Source: JANNSX01 sp041397825 (GTDB lineage: Bacteria > Pseudomonadota > Alphaproteobacteria > Rhizobiales > Hyphomicrobiaceae). From it: a stretch of 64,000 nt of DNA. The first letter of the stretch is position 1. The number at the start of each line of letters is the position of its first letter. Location of the stretch: assembly GCA_041397825.1 (NCBI GenBank), contig JAWKVX010000004.1:62001-126000 (forward strand), given 5' to 3'. The position numbers and the translations under genes were made by a program. Of this stretch, positions 8,726 to 17,392 are shown piece by piece. The notes beneath the pieces are model-generated. The model saw only the letters and a list, made by a program, of their open reading frames with translations. It had not been told where the DNA came from and did not search any database.

Positions 8726-8771
8726 GGTTTGAGTGGCCGGATCTCTCCGGCACGTCGTGGAAAGACCTGTC

Positions 8772-10352
8772 ATGACCACATACACCGATTGGCTCTCGGA
8801 GACCGGCGCCCTCTGGTACGGCAGCCAGACAGTCCTGCTGTTTCTTCTCGCCTATCTGGTCGGCTGCGTCTTTGGCTGCTGGTTCCGGCGCATCCAGCCG
8901 CAGCCCGTCGAGGCTGTCGTTGCGGTGCCTGCGCCTGTCCCGGTGACGCGCGAGCCGCCGGCCACGCCCCGGCCGGCCCCGGTGGCGCCAAGGCCGCCGC
9001 AGCAGGCCCCGGCTGGACGGCTGCGCAATGCCTTTGAGGAGGCGGGCGCTGGCGAGGTCACGCCGGACGTTCGTCCTCGACAGACGGCATTGACGATGGA
9101 GTCTATTCGCGGGGCACTTGCGGAGAAGCCCCAGGGCGGCGCTCCCGTGGTCGTACCACCATCGCCACCCACTCAGGACGACCTCAAGCGCATCAAGGGT
9201 ATCGGGCCGGAGATCGAGCGCAAGCTCAATGCGCTCGGGGTTCTGAGGTACCAGGACATCGTGCGCTGGACCGCCGCCGACGTGGATCGGTTCGGCCAAT
9301 CGATCGGCACGGACGTCAGGATCACTCACGAGAACTGGATCGAGCAGGCGGCCATCCTCGCCGTCGGCGGCGAGACGACGTTCTCGCGCCGCGTCGACAG
9401 GAAAGAGGTGCTGGCAAGCCCGAAGGACACTTGGATGCCGGTTGCTCCGACCCAGGTCGAGCGCCAGGGCATGGTAACGGCCGAGGCAAAGCCGCGGGAT
9501 CCGACTGTCGACCCGCGCAAGGCCGCCACGGCCGTGGCGGCGAGTGCGGCCGAGATCGGCCGGCGCATCGAGCCCCCGGTCGTCCCGGGTGCGAGCGTGG
9601 CGGCCCCGGTCAAGGCCGCCACGGCGGCTGGCCAGGCTGTGGCATCGGCCGCCGGAGCCATCACGCTGAAGCCCGCGTCGCCGGCACCACCCCCGGCCGC
9701 TCCGAAGCCCGCCGCCGCGGCGCCTCCGGCTGTCACGCCGCATCAGGCCAAGCCGGTGGCCGCGGGCGCGACGCCCGCCAAGCAACCGGCGCAGCCCGAC
9801 GACCTGAAGCGTATCCGTGGCATTTCACCCGAGATCGAGAAGAAGCTCAATGCGCTGGGCGTCAACCGTTTCGTGCAAATAGCCGGGTGGTCACCGCAGG
9901 CCGTCGAGAAGGCCTCGAACGTCCTCGGCCTCAGTGGTCAGATCGAGCGAGAGAACTGGGTCGAGCAGGCCATGATCCTCGCGCGCGGCGGCGAGACCGA
10001 GTACTCGCGTCGCCTGAAGCAGGGAGCCGTGCCCGTGGCGGCGGCGCCGACAGCGCCCACGCCCGTTGCGGCGGCACCAGCGGCGACGGGGCAGCGCGCG
10101 GACGATCTCAAACGCGTCCGCGGCATTGGTGTGGTCATCGAGACGAAGCTCAACGCCATGGGCATCAGGACCTATGCCGACATCGCCCGCTGGACGGCGG
10201 CCGATGCCGAGCGATTCTCGCAGGCGCTCGACATCCCCGGTCGGATCGATAAGGAGAACTGGATCGGTCAGGCGCGAGTGCTGGCCTCCGGGCAGGCGAC
10301 CGAGTTTTCGAACCGGGTCGACCGGGGCGATGTCGTGCCGAAGAAGGATTAG
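8772..10352 (+). CDS. Membrane-anchored protein with three helix-hairpin-helix (H3TH-like) repeats
   Basis: Protein of 526 residues with one membrane span near the N-terminus (about residues 15-35, FLLAYLVGCVFGCWF), a long Pro/Ala-rich linker and three copies of a 75-residue domain at about 136-212, 342-418 and 443-520. Each copy starts DDLKRIxGIGxxIExKLNAxG and ends ENWIxQAxxLAxGxxTxFSxRV. This is the domain annotated as 'predicted 5' DNA nuclease, flap endonuclease-1-like H3TH' (COG3743 type), but no nuclease catalytic residues are visible, so DNA or protein binding is more likely than cleavage. The ATG at 8772 places the membrane segment correctly; an earlier start at 8733 is possible. Last gene of the envelope operon. 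Confidence 0.8.
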   Translation: MTTYTDWLSETGALWYGSQTVLLFLLAYLVGCVFGCWFRRIQPQPVEAVVAVPAPVPVTREPPATPRPAPVAPRPPQQAPAGRLRNAFEEAGAGEVTPDVRPRQTALTMESIRGALAEKPQGGAPVVVPPSPPTQDDLKRIKGIGPEIERKLNALGVLRYQDIVRWTAADVDRFGQSIGTDVRITHENWIEQAAILAVGGETTFSRRVDRKEVLASPKDTWMPVAPTQVERQGMVTAEAKPRDPTVDPRKAATAVAASAAEIGRRIEPPVVPGASVAAPVKAATAAGQAVASAAGAITLKPASPAPPPAAPKPAAAAPPAVTPHQAKPVAAGATPAKQPAQPDDLKRIRGISPEIEKKLNALGVNRFVQIAGWSPQAVEKASNVLGLSGQIERENWVEQAMILARGGETEYSRRLKQGAVPVAAAPTAPTPVAAAPAATGQRADDLKRVRGIGVVIETKLNAMGIRTYADIARWTAADAERFSQALDIPGRIDKENWIGQARVLASGQATEFSNRVDRGDVVPKKD

Positions 10353-10413
10353 CTCTCCGGCCCTGCAACAGCCGTCTAGGGCACGACGAGGCTGTGAGGA
10401 CTTTGCGACAGGG

Positions 10414-11022
10414 TCAGCGGCCGACTTCGAGACGCAAGTCCGTCGGATTACCGCCGCAGGTGTCGTTCATGTCCTGCGGACAGGCTGAGATGACGACATA
10501 GGCGTCCATCTCCGCCTTGAGCACCAGATGGTCGCCGGGCTTCGACCGTGGTGCCTTCACGGTGAACGTTCCATCCTTGTTGATGAAGAAGTTCGTGATG
10601 AGGTTCCAGGGCTGTGGCGTATAGGGCAGCGCGAGGCCGAGCGACCTGAGGCCAATGTGCAGATTGTCCTGACAGCTCGCGTGCCGTTTGCCCTTGTAGC
10701 CGAGCTCCTTGTAGCGCCACTGATCACAGGCGGCATATTGCATATCGTGTTGGCCGGGGGTCTTGTCCTCGACGAGGCGCACGATCGGCCGGCGATGGTT
10801 GGTGTAGGCGGCGTCGCCGACCCGCGGGAACAGCTTCTCGATCGACGGCTTCGTATGCTCGCAGGACAGATGCTCATAGATGTCCTTCCGGTTGAAGGCC
10901 CAGAAGTCGCAGGGCTGAGCGCCACCCAGGTCGGTGATGCGGATGAGATCGCCGCGCCTCACCGTGAAGCCTTTGCCGGTCCTGGCCGGAATGTGCCAGT
11001 CATGCAGGACTTTCCTCAGCAT
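10414..11022 (-). CDS. DUF1989 (urea carboxylase-associated) family protein
   Basis: Cytosolic protein of 202 residues of the family annotated as urea amidolyase/urea carboxylase-associated or aminomethyltransferase-like. Family features are visible: an early GDLIRITDLGGAQPCDFWAFN segment, CQDNLHIGL in the middle, and near the C-terminus the conserved CPQDMNDTCGG segment, probably involved in metal or substrate binding. No urea carboxylase gene is nearby. Instead it is divergent, across 102 bases, from a DadA-like amino-acid dehydrogenase, which suggests amine or amidine catabolism. Family members are typically about 200 residues, so it is complete. The biochemical activity is not settled for the family as I know it. 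Confidence 0.8.
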   Translation of the reverse strand: MLRKVLHDWHIPARTGKGFTVRRGDLIRITDLGGAQPCDFWAFNRKDIYEHLSCEHTKPSIEKLFPRVGDAAYTNHRRPIVRLVEDKTPGQHDMQYAACDQWRYKELGYKGKRHASCQDNLHIGLRSLGLALPYTPQPWNLITNFFINKDGTFTVKAPRSKPGDHLVLKAEMDAYVVISACPQDMNDTCGGNPTDLRLEVGR

Positions 11023-11124
11023 CCGCTCGTCCTCCGCCTCGTCTTGAGCTTTTCAATGAACGTGCGATAACCCGGCGCGTCAAGCGGGCAAAGCCGCCCG
11101 CGGCGCATGGGCGAGGGGAATCGC

Positions 11125-12360
11125 ATGCAGAGTCTGGTGATCGGTGCCGGCATCGTCGGCGTGAATGCCGCCCATGCTCTCCTGGACCTTGGCCATCAGG
11201 TGACGCTCGTCGATCCCGACGGCATTGCGGAGCGCACCTCGCGCGGCAATGCGGGCATGATCGCCCACACCGACCTCTCCCCTCTGGCTAGCCCGAAGGT
11301 CTGGCGGAACCTTCCCGGCTGGCTCTTGGATCCCCTGGGGCCGATGTCGATCCGCCCGGCCTATGCGGCCAAGATTCTCCCCTGGATGCTGCGCTTTGTG
11401 CGAGCGTCGGGCCCGGAGCAGGTCGAGGCGTCGACTAAGGCGCTCATGGCGCTGAACGGGGGCGCCTTGAAAGCCTGGGAGCGTCGGCTCGAGAGGCTCG
11501 ATCTGAAGGCACAGCATTTGCGCACGAACGGATACTATTATGTTTTCACGAGTGAGAAGGTCCGGCGGAGCTACCTGGCGACTGCCGAGCGTCAGCAGCA
11601 GAATGGCGTTCCACTCGAGATCCTCGACTACGGGGCGCTCAAGGCCCGCGAGCCGGCCCTCGGCCCAAATTGCGCCGGTGCCGCGTTCTACCCGACCGGT
11701 GCGACCGTCTCCGATCCGAAGTGGATTTCCGATGCCGTCGGACAAGCGGCACTGAAGCGCGGGGCAAAGCTCGTGACGCGGGCCGTTCAGTCGATTGTAG
11801 CGACTCCGGGTGGCGTCCGCGTGACGCTCGACGGCGGTGGCGTGCTCGAGGCGGACGCAGCGGTGATCGCCGCCGGTGTCTGGTCGCGGGAGTTGGCGCG
11901 CCAGCTCGGCGACCAAATCCCACTCGACGCCGAGCGCGGCTACAACATCACCATGCCCAAGGGGTCGCTCGGCATCACGCGCACCATGATCTTCGAGGGC
12001 GCGGGCATCGCCGCCTCGGTGTTCGACGGGTCGGATCGGGTCGGTGGCTCGGTCGAGTTCGCGGGAACGGAGCTCCCTCCCAACTACAAGCGTGTCGATG
12101 CCATCATCGGACGGCTCAAGCGCTATGTGCCGGAAGCCAGGACGGATGTCGGCGAGCGGTGGATGGGCATGCGCCCCTCGCTGCCGGACAGTCTGCCGGT
12201 CATTGCGCGCTCGAAGGCCTCGCCCAACATCGTCTATGCCTTCGGCCATTCGCACTACGGCCTGACGCAATCGGCCGTCACCGGCGATCTCGTCGCCGAG
12301 CTCGTCAGCCAGCGCAAGACCTCGATCGATCTGATGCCGTTCTCCGCCGACCGGTTCTGA
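11125..12360 (+). CDS. FAD-dependent D-amino-acid dehydrogenase-like oxidoreductase (DadA family)
   Basis: Flavoenzyme of 411 residues of the DAO/DadA superfamily, which oxidise D-amino acids or related amines and pass electrons to the respiratory chain. The N-terminus has the Rossmann motif VIGAGIVGVNAA (about residues 4-15), then the SRGNAGMI stretch typical of DadA. The C-terminal WMGMRPSLPDSLPVI and FGHSHYGLTQS elements are also family hallmarks. ATG at 11125 follows GAGGGG and is preferred over the in-frame ATG at 11107. It is followed on the same strand by a GMC oxidoreductase and a VOC protein. Substrate unknown; DadA-like proteins also include opine, hydroxyproline and sarcosine-type oxidases. 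Confidence 0.87.
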   Translation: MQSLVIGAGIVGVNAAHALLDLGHQVTLVDPDGIAERTSRGNAGMIAHTDLSPLASPKVWRNLPGWLLDPLGPMSIRPAYAAKILPWMLRFVRASGPEQVEASTKALMALNGGALKAWERRLERLDLKAQHLRTNGYYYVFTSEKVRRSYLATAERQQQNGVPLEILDYGALKAREPALGPNCAGAAFYPTGATVSDPKWISDAVGQAALKRGAKLVTRAVQSIVATPGGVRVTLDGGGVLEADAAVIAAGVWSRELARQLGDQIPLDAERGYNITMPKGSLGITRTMIFEGAGIAASVFDGSDRVGGSVEFAGTELPPNYKRVDAIIGRLKRYVPEARTDVGERWMGMRPSLPDSLPVIARSKASPNIVYAFGHSHYGLTQSAVTGDLVAELVSQRKTSIDLMPFSADRF

Positions 12361-12496
12361 GGCGGACGATTGGCTGTTTCGCAACGGCAGGGCTCGGGAT
12401 AGGCTGCTCGGGTCGATCGTCCGTCGAGGTCAGGCCCGTTGCGACCCTGGCGCGCGCATCGCATGGAGAGATGCCAGACGTCCTGCAGGGATCCGC

Positions 12497-14092
12497 GTGA
12501 CCACGACGCCGACGACTTGGGACTTCATCATCGTCGGCTCCGGCTCGGCGGGTGGCTTTCTGGCGCTCAGGCTGTCGGAGAACCCCGCGCACCGGGTGCT
12601 CGTGATCGAAGCCGGCCTGACGGACCGGCACTGGACCACAGAAATCCCGGCGGCCTCCCGCTTCACCTATCTGGGCGGCCCGCGGAATTGGTGTTTCGAG
12701 ACCGAGCCCGAGCCGCACATGGACGGCCGGCGCATCTTCCAGCCACGCGGCAAGACGATCGGCGGCTCGTCGTCGATCAACGGCATGGTGTTCGTCAGAG
12801 GGCATGCGCGCGATTTCGACGGCTGGGCGGCTGAAGGTGCGACGGGCTGGGCCTACAAGGACGTTCTGCCGTACTTCAAGCGGCTTGAGAGCTATCGCCA
12901 GGGGGGCGACACCTATCGCGGTGATCGCGGGCCAGTAGGCGTGCAGAAGCTGGTCGACAACCATCCGATCGAGATGGCGTTTCTCGAGGCCGGGGCCGAG
13001 GCCGGTCATGCCCGGCCGGCCGACTACAATGGCGCCGAGCAGGAGGGCGTCAGCGCGTTCGATGTCAATGTCGAGGACGGCTGGCGGTCGGGCACGGCGC
13101 GTGCCTGCATCGGCCCGGCACGACGGCGGCCCAATGTGACGGTGCTGACGGAAGCGCTCGCGACTCGCGTGTTGCTCGACGGCAAGTGTGCCGTCGGGGT
13201 CTCCTACAACCATCGCGGCGAAAGTCATGTCGCCCACGCCGCGCGCGAGGTCATCCTGTCGGCCGGGGCCTTCGGCTCGCCGCAGCTTCTGATGCTTTCC
13301 GGCATCGGTCCGGCGGAGGCGCTCCGGGCCCACGACATCGACATCCGTCATCACCTCCCGGGCGTCGGTGAGAACCTGCACGACCATCTCGAGGTGCACC
13401 TGAAGCACCGCTGTCCCAAGGGCATGTCGAAGAACCATCTGATGGCGCGACACAAGATCGTTTGGGCGGGCATCCGCTGGTATCTCGCGAAATCAGGACC
13501 GGCAGCCACGAGCCACAGCCGGGTCGGGGGCTTCTTCCGGAGCGATGCGAGCAGGGGCTACCCGGATATCCAGTTCCACTTCTGGCCCTGGTATCTGGAG
13601 GGCTGGTCGCCGCCTCCATCGAAGGACGGCTACTGCTTCGACGTCGGGCCGGTCAGGACGGAGAGCCGGGGGTCGGTGCGCCTCGCCTCGGCCGATCCGC
13701 GTGCGGCGCCGCGCATCATGCTCAACGGCCTGTCCCGCGAGCGCGACCTGATCGAGTTTCGTGCCGCCATCCGCCTGGCGCGGGAGATTGCCGATCAAAA
13801 GGCATTCGATTTCTGTCGCGGACCGGAGGTGTGGCCCGGACGCGAGACCAAGAGTGACGCCGATCTCGACGCCTTCGTGCGCGCCAACGCCGCCAGCGCC
13901 TATCATCCCTGCGGGAGTTGCAAAATGGGCACTGATGCGATGGCGGTGGTCGACCCGTTGGCGCGGGTGCATGGCATCGACGGGCTCCGCGTCGCCGACG
14001 CCTCCATCATGCCACGGATCACGAACGGCAATCTCAATGCGCCGACGATGATGATCGGCGAACGCGTGGCCGACTTGGTCTTGAAGGGGTGA
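12497..14092 (+). CDS. GMC-family oxidoreductase, choline/alcohol dehydrogenase-like
   Basis: FAD enzyme of 531 residues that oxidises a primary alcohol or choline-type substrate. Start is GTG at 12497 behind AGGGA. The N-terminal dinucleotide fold VGSGSAGGFLALRL (about residues 13-26), the GMC signature GGSSSINGMVFVRGHARDFD (about 92-111), and the C-terminal catalytic region with SAYHPCGSCKMG (base His) and NLNAPTMMIGERVADLV are all present. Length is normal for choline dehydrogenase-like enzymes. It lies 136 bases after the DadA-like gene. It is not accompanied by betaine aldehyde dehydrogenase, so choline is only one candidate substrate. Confidence 0.9.
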   Translation: MTTTPTTWDFIIVGSGSAGGFLALRLSENPAHRVLVIEAGLTDRHWTTEIPAASRFTYLGGPRNWCFETEPEPHMDGRRIFQPRGKTIGGSSSINGMVFVRGHARDFDGWAAEGATGWAYKDVLPYFKRLESYRQGGDTYRGDRGPVGVQKLVDNHPIEMAFLEAGAEAGHARPADYNGAEQEGVSAFDVNVEDGWRSGTARACIGPARRRPNVTVLTEALATRVLLDGKCAVGVSYNHRGESHVAHAAREVILSAGAFGSPQLLMLSGIGPAEALRAHDIDIRHHLPGVGENLHDHLEVHLKHRCPKGMSKNHLMARHKIVWAGIRWYLAKSGPAATSHSRVGGFFRSDASRGYPDIQFHFWPWYLEGWSPPPSKDGYCFDVGPVRTESRGSVRLASADPRAAPRIMLNGLSRERDLIEFRAAIRLAREIADQKAFDFCRGPEVWPGRETKSDADLDAFVRANAASAYHPCGSCKMGTDAMAVVDPLARVHGIDGLRVADASIMPRITNGNLNAPTMMIGERVADLVLKG

Positions 14093-14158
14093 CGCGAGCT
14101 CGGCTGGAGACGCGGAGGAAGCGGGGCGACGACGGGCCACGCACTTGAGGAGAACGTC

Positions 14159-14629
14159 ATGGCGTCGGTCAGAGGCATCGATCATCTCGTCATCCGCGTC
14201 AGCGATTTCGAGCGCTCGAAGGCGTTCTACGATCACGTGCTGGGATTCCTCGATTTCGAGCTTGCGGAGTCCTATCCGGGTGCTGCCGGCTGGGCCAACG
14301 GCCGGACGCTGTTCTGGATCGGCGAGGCGGACCGGGTGGGCAAACGCCACAAGCACCGGATCGGCAATGTCGGCTTCCACCACTACGCCTTCCGGCTCGG
14401 CAAGCGGCGGGATGTCGACGATCTCTACGCCTTTCTCGTCGAGATCGGCGCCGAGATCGTGGATCCACCGGCCGACTATCCAGCCTATGGGGATGGCTAC
14501 TACGCCGTGTTCTTCCTCGATCCCGACGGGCTGAAGCTCGAGGGCATGGTGTTCGATCCAAAGGCGGCGGCGCGGGCGCGGGCGAAAGGCAAAGCGGGCA
14601 AGGCGAGACGGGCTCGGTCGAAGGCCTGA
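14159..14629 (+). CDS. VOC-superfamily protein (glyoxalase/bleomycin-resistance fold)
   Basis: Protein of 156 residues with one vicinal-oxygen-chelate domain: IDHLVIRVSDFERSKAFYDH at residues 7-26 contains the first metal His, HHYAFRL near 80 the second, and FLDPDGLKLEGM near 120 the C-terminal Glu. This is a small-molecule enzyme fold; the reaction cannot be told. The tail after residue 135 is very rich in Ala, Lys and Arg, unlike the domain itself. GAGGAGA precedes the ATG. It follows the GMC gene by 66 bases and is probably in its transcription unit. Confidence 0.85.
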   Translation: MASVRGIDHLVIRVSDFERSKAFYDHVLGFLDFELAESYPGAAGWANGRTLFWIGEADRVGKRHKHRIGNVGFHHYAFRLGKRRDVDDLYAFLVEIGAEIVDPPADYPAYGDGYYAVFFLDPDGLKLEGMVFDPKAAARARAKGKAGKARRARSKA

Positions 14630-15051
14630 TGCCCTCGCGATCGCGGAAGCGGCAGGCTCCTGAGCGCCGGGTGAAGCGTCATGTCCGCCACGGCGAGGCG
14701 GCCTTCTGTGACCGCGCGCAATCAGACCCGGATCAGGCGACCGGTCTTGTCACGAGGTGTGTGAAGGCAATTGCCGGTAGAGCAACTGCCGCTGTGGCTC
14801 GGGATCAGCGCGACGGCGGCAGGGGCACTGTCTCAGTGTATGGCGACGAACAGGGCGGCGGCCACGAGCGTCATCGACATCGCCACGAATGCGGCACCCC
14901 GGAAAAACTCAGTCATCACACGGCCCCAAGACCCGATATTGTCATTGCAAGCCAGAATAGCGACAAGTGCTGAAGGCACCCTTAACCGGATGTTCATCTG
15001 GAGTTCATTGGGAGGCCACTTTGCCGCCATCGTTGGCGCCAGCTGCGGCAG
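14630..15051. other. Intergenic region between VOC and GNAT genes
   Basis: Convergent ends with 422 bases between them. The only structured content I see is a possible 27-residue membrane peptide on the minus strand (14833-14916) with a weak promoter-like TTGTCG-N17-GACAAT upstream of it. The rest shows nothing recognisable. Confidence 0.4.
14833..14916 (-). CDS. Possible 27-residue single-span membrane peptide
   Basis: Minus-strand frame beginning MTEFFRGAAFVAMSMTLV and ending in hydrophobic residues and IH, i.e. one clean transmembrane helix with a charged N-terminus. A GGGG element lies about 9 bases before the ATG. Single-span peptides of this size are common in the order, but chance cannot be excluded in high-GC DNA. 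No homologue is recognised. Confidence 0.35.
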   Translation of the reverse strand: MTEFFRGAAFVAMSMTLVAAALFVAIH

Positions 15052-15558
15052 TCACCCGAGGTCTGCGAACGGCGGCGGGTAGACGACCGGACCGGGTGCG
15101 GGCGGAGCGCCGCTCGGTGCGAGCACCATGAAATGCGCGCCGGCATAGGCGCATCGGAAGGCGCGCGCCGCCTCTGGCGAGAAGCCAAATCGCCCATAGA
15201 AATCAGGGCTTCCCAGAACGAAAATGGCGTCATGACGGCCGGCACGGGCTGCGCCGATCGCCGCGCGGACGAGGGCGCTACCAACACCGCGTCTCTGGCA
15301 TTCGGGCGAGACGGCGAGCGGAGCGAGCGCCAATGCGCCGGCCGGCTCGACGAGACGGCTCAGTAAGATGTGGCCGATGAGCCGATCCTCGACGATGGCG
15401 GCAAGCGAGATTGCGGCATGGCCGTTGGCAACGAGCGCCTCGACCAGGTCTGCCTCGGCCGATTGGCCGAAGGCGGCCTCATGGATCGACCGGATGGCAG
15501 AGAGATCGGCGGTTTCCGTCACGGCTATCCGGAACGATCCGTCAGTCGCCGCCGCCAT
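15052..15558 (-). CDS. GNAT-family N-acetyltransferase
   Basis: Cytosolic acetyltransferase of 168 residues in the YhbS-like group. The acetyl-CoA loop ECQRRGVGSALVRAA is near residue 86, and FYGRFGF near 117 is typical of YhbS-like proteins. The start chosen is ATG 15558 because GGAGGTGG lies just upstream; the frame is open to 15633 but that part overlaps the upstream small gene. It overlaps the end of that gene by 17 bases, so the two are probably coupled. Substrate unknown. Confidence 0.83.
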   Translation of the reverse strand: MAAATDGSFRIAVTETADLSAIRSIHEAAFGQSAEADLVEALVANGHAAISLAAIVEDRLIGHILLSRLVEPAGALALAPLAVSPECQRRGVGSALVRAAIGAARAGRHDAIFVLGSPDFYGRFGFSPEAARAFRCAYAGAHFMVLAPSGAPPAPGPVVYPPPFADLG

Positions 15559-15778
15559 CACCACCTCCATCTCCGCCTCCGTCCCCTGAGGCGTGTCCGT
15601 GCCCGTCCGAAACGCGGCCGTCGGCATGACCATCGCTGGTGCCCGCGAGCGCCGGAGGCATCCGCCCGCTCGTTCGCCTGCCGGCCGCTCGAAAGGACCG
15701 GCGAAAGAGCAGCAGCGCGACGATGATCACCACCAGGAGCACCAGCGGTCCCCAGGGCCGTCCCGTTTCCGGCCCCAA
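15542..15778 (-). CDS. 78-residue membrane protein with Gly-Asp tail
   Basis: Minus-strand gene directly after the MoxR-type ATPase. Start is TTG at 15778, 8 bases after GGGGAG, which itself lies in the last codons of the ATPase gene. The product has one membrane span (GPLVLLVVIIVALLLF, residues 10-25), a basic segment, a His/Asp/Gly-rich stretch and a C-terminus of repeated GGGD units. The tail DNA doubles as the ribosome-binding site of the downstream GNAT gene. No family recognised. The tight spacing on both sides favours a real gene, but the unusual start codon and composition keep confidence moderate. Confidence 0.5.
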   Translation of the reverse strand: MGPETGRPWGPLVLLVVIIVALLLFRRSFRAAGRRTSGRMPPALAGTSDGHADGRVSDGHGHASGDGGGDGGGDGGGD

Positions 15779-15781
15779 CGG

Positions 15782-16624
15782 CTAGTCTCCCCGGCGCGTC
15801 ATGAAGGCCAGACGCTCGAGAAGATGCACGTCCTGCTCGCTCTTGAGGAGGGCGCCGGCGAGCGGGGGAACGAGCTTCCTCGGATCGGTCTCCTTCAGGG
15901 TCTCGGGCGAGATGTCCTCGGCCAAGAGCAGCTTGATCCAATCGAGCAGTTCGGAGGTGGATGGCTTCTTCTTGAGGCCGGGCACCTCGCGGAGCTCGTA
16001 GAACAAGGTCAGTGCCTCCTTGACGAGGCGGCCCTTGAGGCCTGGGAAATGCACCTCGACGATGGCACGCATCGTCTCGGGGTCGGGAAATTTGATGTAG
16101 TGGAAGAAGCATCGGCGGAGGAAGGCGTCCGGGAGCTCCTTCTCATTGTTCGAGGTGATGAGGACGACTGGCCTGGCCTTGGCCCTGATGGTCTCTCCCG
16201 TCTCGTAGACGTAGAACTCCATCCGGTCGAGTTCCTGCAGCAGATCGTTGGGGAACTCGATGTCGGCCTTGTCGATCTCGTCGATCAGGAGCACGGGTCG
16301 CTCCGAAGCCTCGAAGGCATCCCAGAGCTTGCCCCGGCGAATGTAGTTCCGGATCTCCTTGACCTTCGGGTCGCCGAGCTGGCTGTCGCGGAGGCGGGCA
16401 ACCGCGTCGTACTCATAGAGTCCCTGGGCGGCTTTCGTGGTCGACTTGATGTGCCATTCGAGGAGGGGTGCACCCAGGGCCCGTGCGACCTCGGACGCCA
16501 GAACCGTCTTGCCGGTGCCGGGCTCGCCTTTGATGAGCAGCGGCCGCTCGAGCGTGACGGCAGCATTGACTGCGATCTTCAGGTCGTCGGTTGCGACATA
16601 GGTCTTCGTGCCTTGGAACTTCAT
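15782..16624 (-). CDS. MoxR-family AAA+ ATPase
   Basis: Cytosolic AAA+ chaperone-like ATPase of 280 residues, CoxD/MoxR type, usually involved in maturation or metal insertion of other proteins together with a VWA-domain partner. Walker A GEPGTGKT is at residues 33-40, Walker B LLIDEIDKAD at about 112-121, sensor-1 ITSNNEKELPDAFLRR at about 155-170. Length and sequence match the common proteobacterial MoxR relatives. No VWA gene follows; a small membrane protein and an acetyltransferase do. It lies 15 bases downstream of the SDR gene, so the four genes probably form one unit. Confidence 0.9.
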   Translation of the reverse strand: MKFQGTKTYVATDDLKIAVNAAVTLERPLLIKGEPGTGKTVLASEVARALGAPLLEWHIKSTTKAAQGLYEYDAVARLRDSQLGDPKVKEIRNYIRRGKLWDAFEASERPVLLIDEIDKADIEFPNDLLQELDRMEFYVYETGETIRAKARPVVLITSNNEKELPDAFLRRCFFHYIKFPDPETMRAIVEVHFPGLKGRLVKEALTLFYELREVPGLKKKPSTSELLDWIKLLLAEDISPETLKETDPRKLVPPLAGALLKSEQDVHLLERLAFMTRRGD

Positions 16625-16639
16625 GCTGGGAACGCTTTC

Positions 16640-17329
16640 TCAGAAGGGCAGGGTCTCGCCCAGATAATTCTCAAAACGGCCCGTTCTGTCGAGCGTCAGG
16701 GCATCGATGCGCCGGGCAAGGCCGGCAGCGCTCTCGTCCGGCGTGATCTCGGCGCCGGTTCCGCCCATTTCTGTCTTGACCCAGCCGGGATCGAGGGCGG
16801 TAACCGCGATGCCATCGGCCTCGAGCTCGAGCGCGAGATTGGCGGCGAGATTGTTCAGAGCGGCTTTCGAGCATCGGTAGGGATAGGCGCCACCGCGCGG
16901 CCGGGCCGATGCGCCCATGATCGAGCTGATGAAGACCAGCTTGCCGCGAGTCTTCGCCAGATGCGACCGGAAAGCCCGGGCCGTGAAATAGGCTCCGGCG
17001 ACGTTCGTCATCAGCACGTCGGCCCAGGCGTCGGCGTCGTGGCCGGGGTGGTCGATGCCGGAATAGGAGTTGAGGAACGCGGCATTGGCGACAACGACGT
17101 CGATCGGGTGCCCGCTCAGCTCGCCGGCAAGCGCGTCGCAGGCCGCTGCGTCCCGTACGTCGAGCGTACGGATATCGAGCGGCAGGTCCCGGGCGGCGAG
17201 ACCACGCAACGCGACCGCCTGGTCGGGATTGCGGGCCGTGGCAATCACGCTGTCGCCTCGCTCGAGGAGGAGGCGTGCCAGACTGAGACCGATGCCGCGA
17301 TTGGCGCCGGTAATGAGAACCGTCGGCAT
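16640..17329 (-). CDS. Short-chain dehydrogenase/reductase
   Basis: NAD(P)-dependent oxidoreductase of 229 residues, classical SDR. Cofactor motif TGANRGIG is at residues 7-14, NAA at about 82, catalytic Ser in FISSIMGAS and the YxxxK pair in YRCSKAALNN near 150. The C-terminus is short, as in the SDRs annotated as CsgA-like or carbonyl-reductase-like. First gene of the minus-strand unit with the MoxR ATPase. A terminator-like hairpin lies about 75 bases upstream of its start, so it either has its own promoter after that point or is controlled by attenuation. Substrate unknown. Confidence 0.88.
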   Translation of the reverse strand: MPTVLITGANRGIGLSLARLLLERGDSVIATARNPDQAVALRGLAARDLPLDIRTLDVRDAAACDALAGELSGHPIDVVVANAAFLNSYSGIDHPGHDADAWADVLMTNVAGAYFTARAFRSHLAKTRGKLVFISSIMGASARPRGGAYPYRCSKAALNNLAANLALELEADGIAVTALDPGWVKTEMGGTGAEITPDESAAGLARRIDALTLDRTGRFENYLGETLPF

Positions 17330-17392
17330 GGGACGCTCCGAGGATAGGGCTGCCGAGGCTTCTCTCTACGTCACAGAGGCTGCTCCGTCGCG

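Noticed and set aside
5678..8785. 1035-residue open frame opposite the OmpA/BON gene
   Set aside because: It mirrors the codon pattern of the strongly supported plus-strand gene; no motif, signal or ribosome-binding site.
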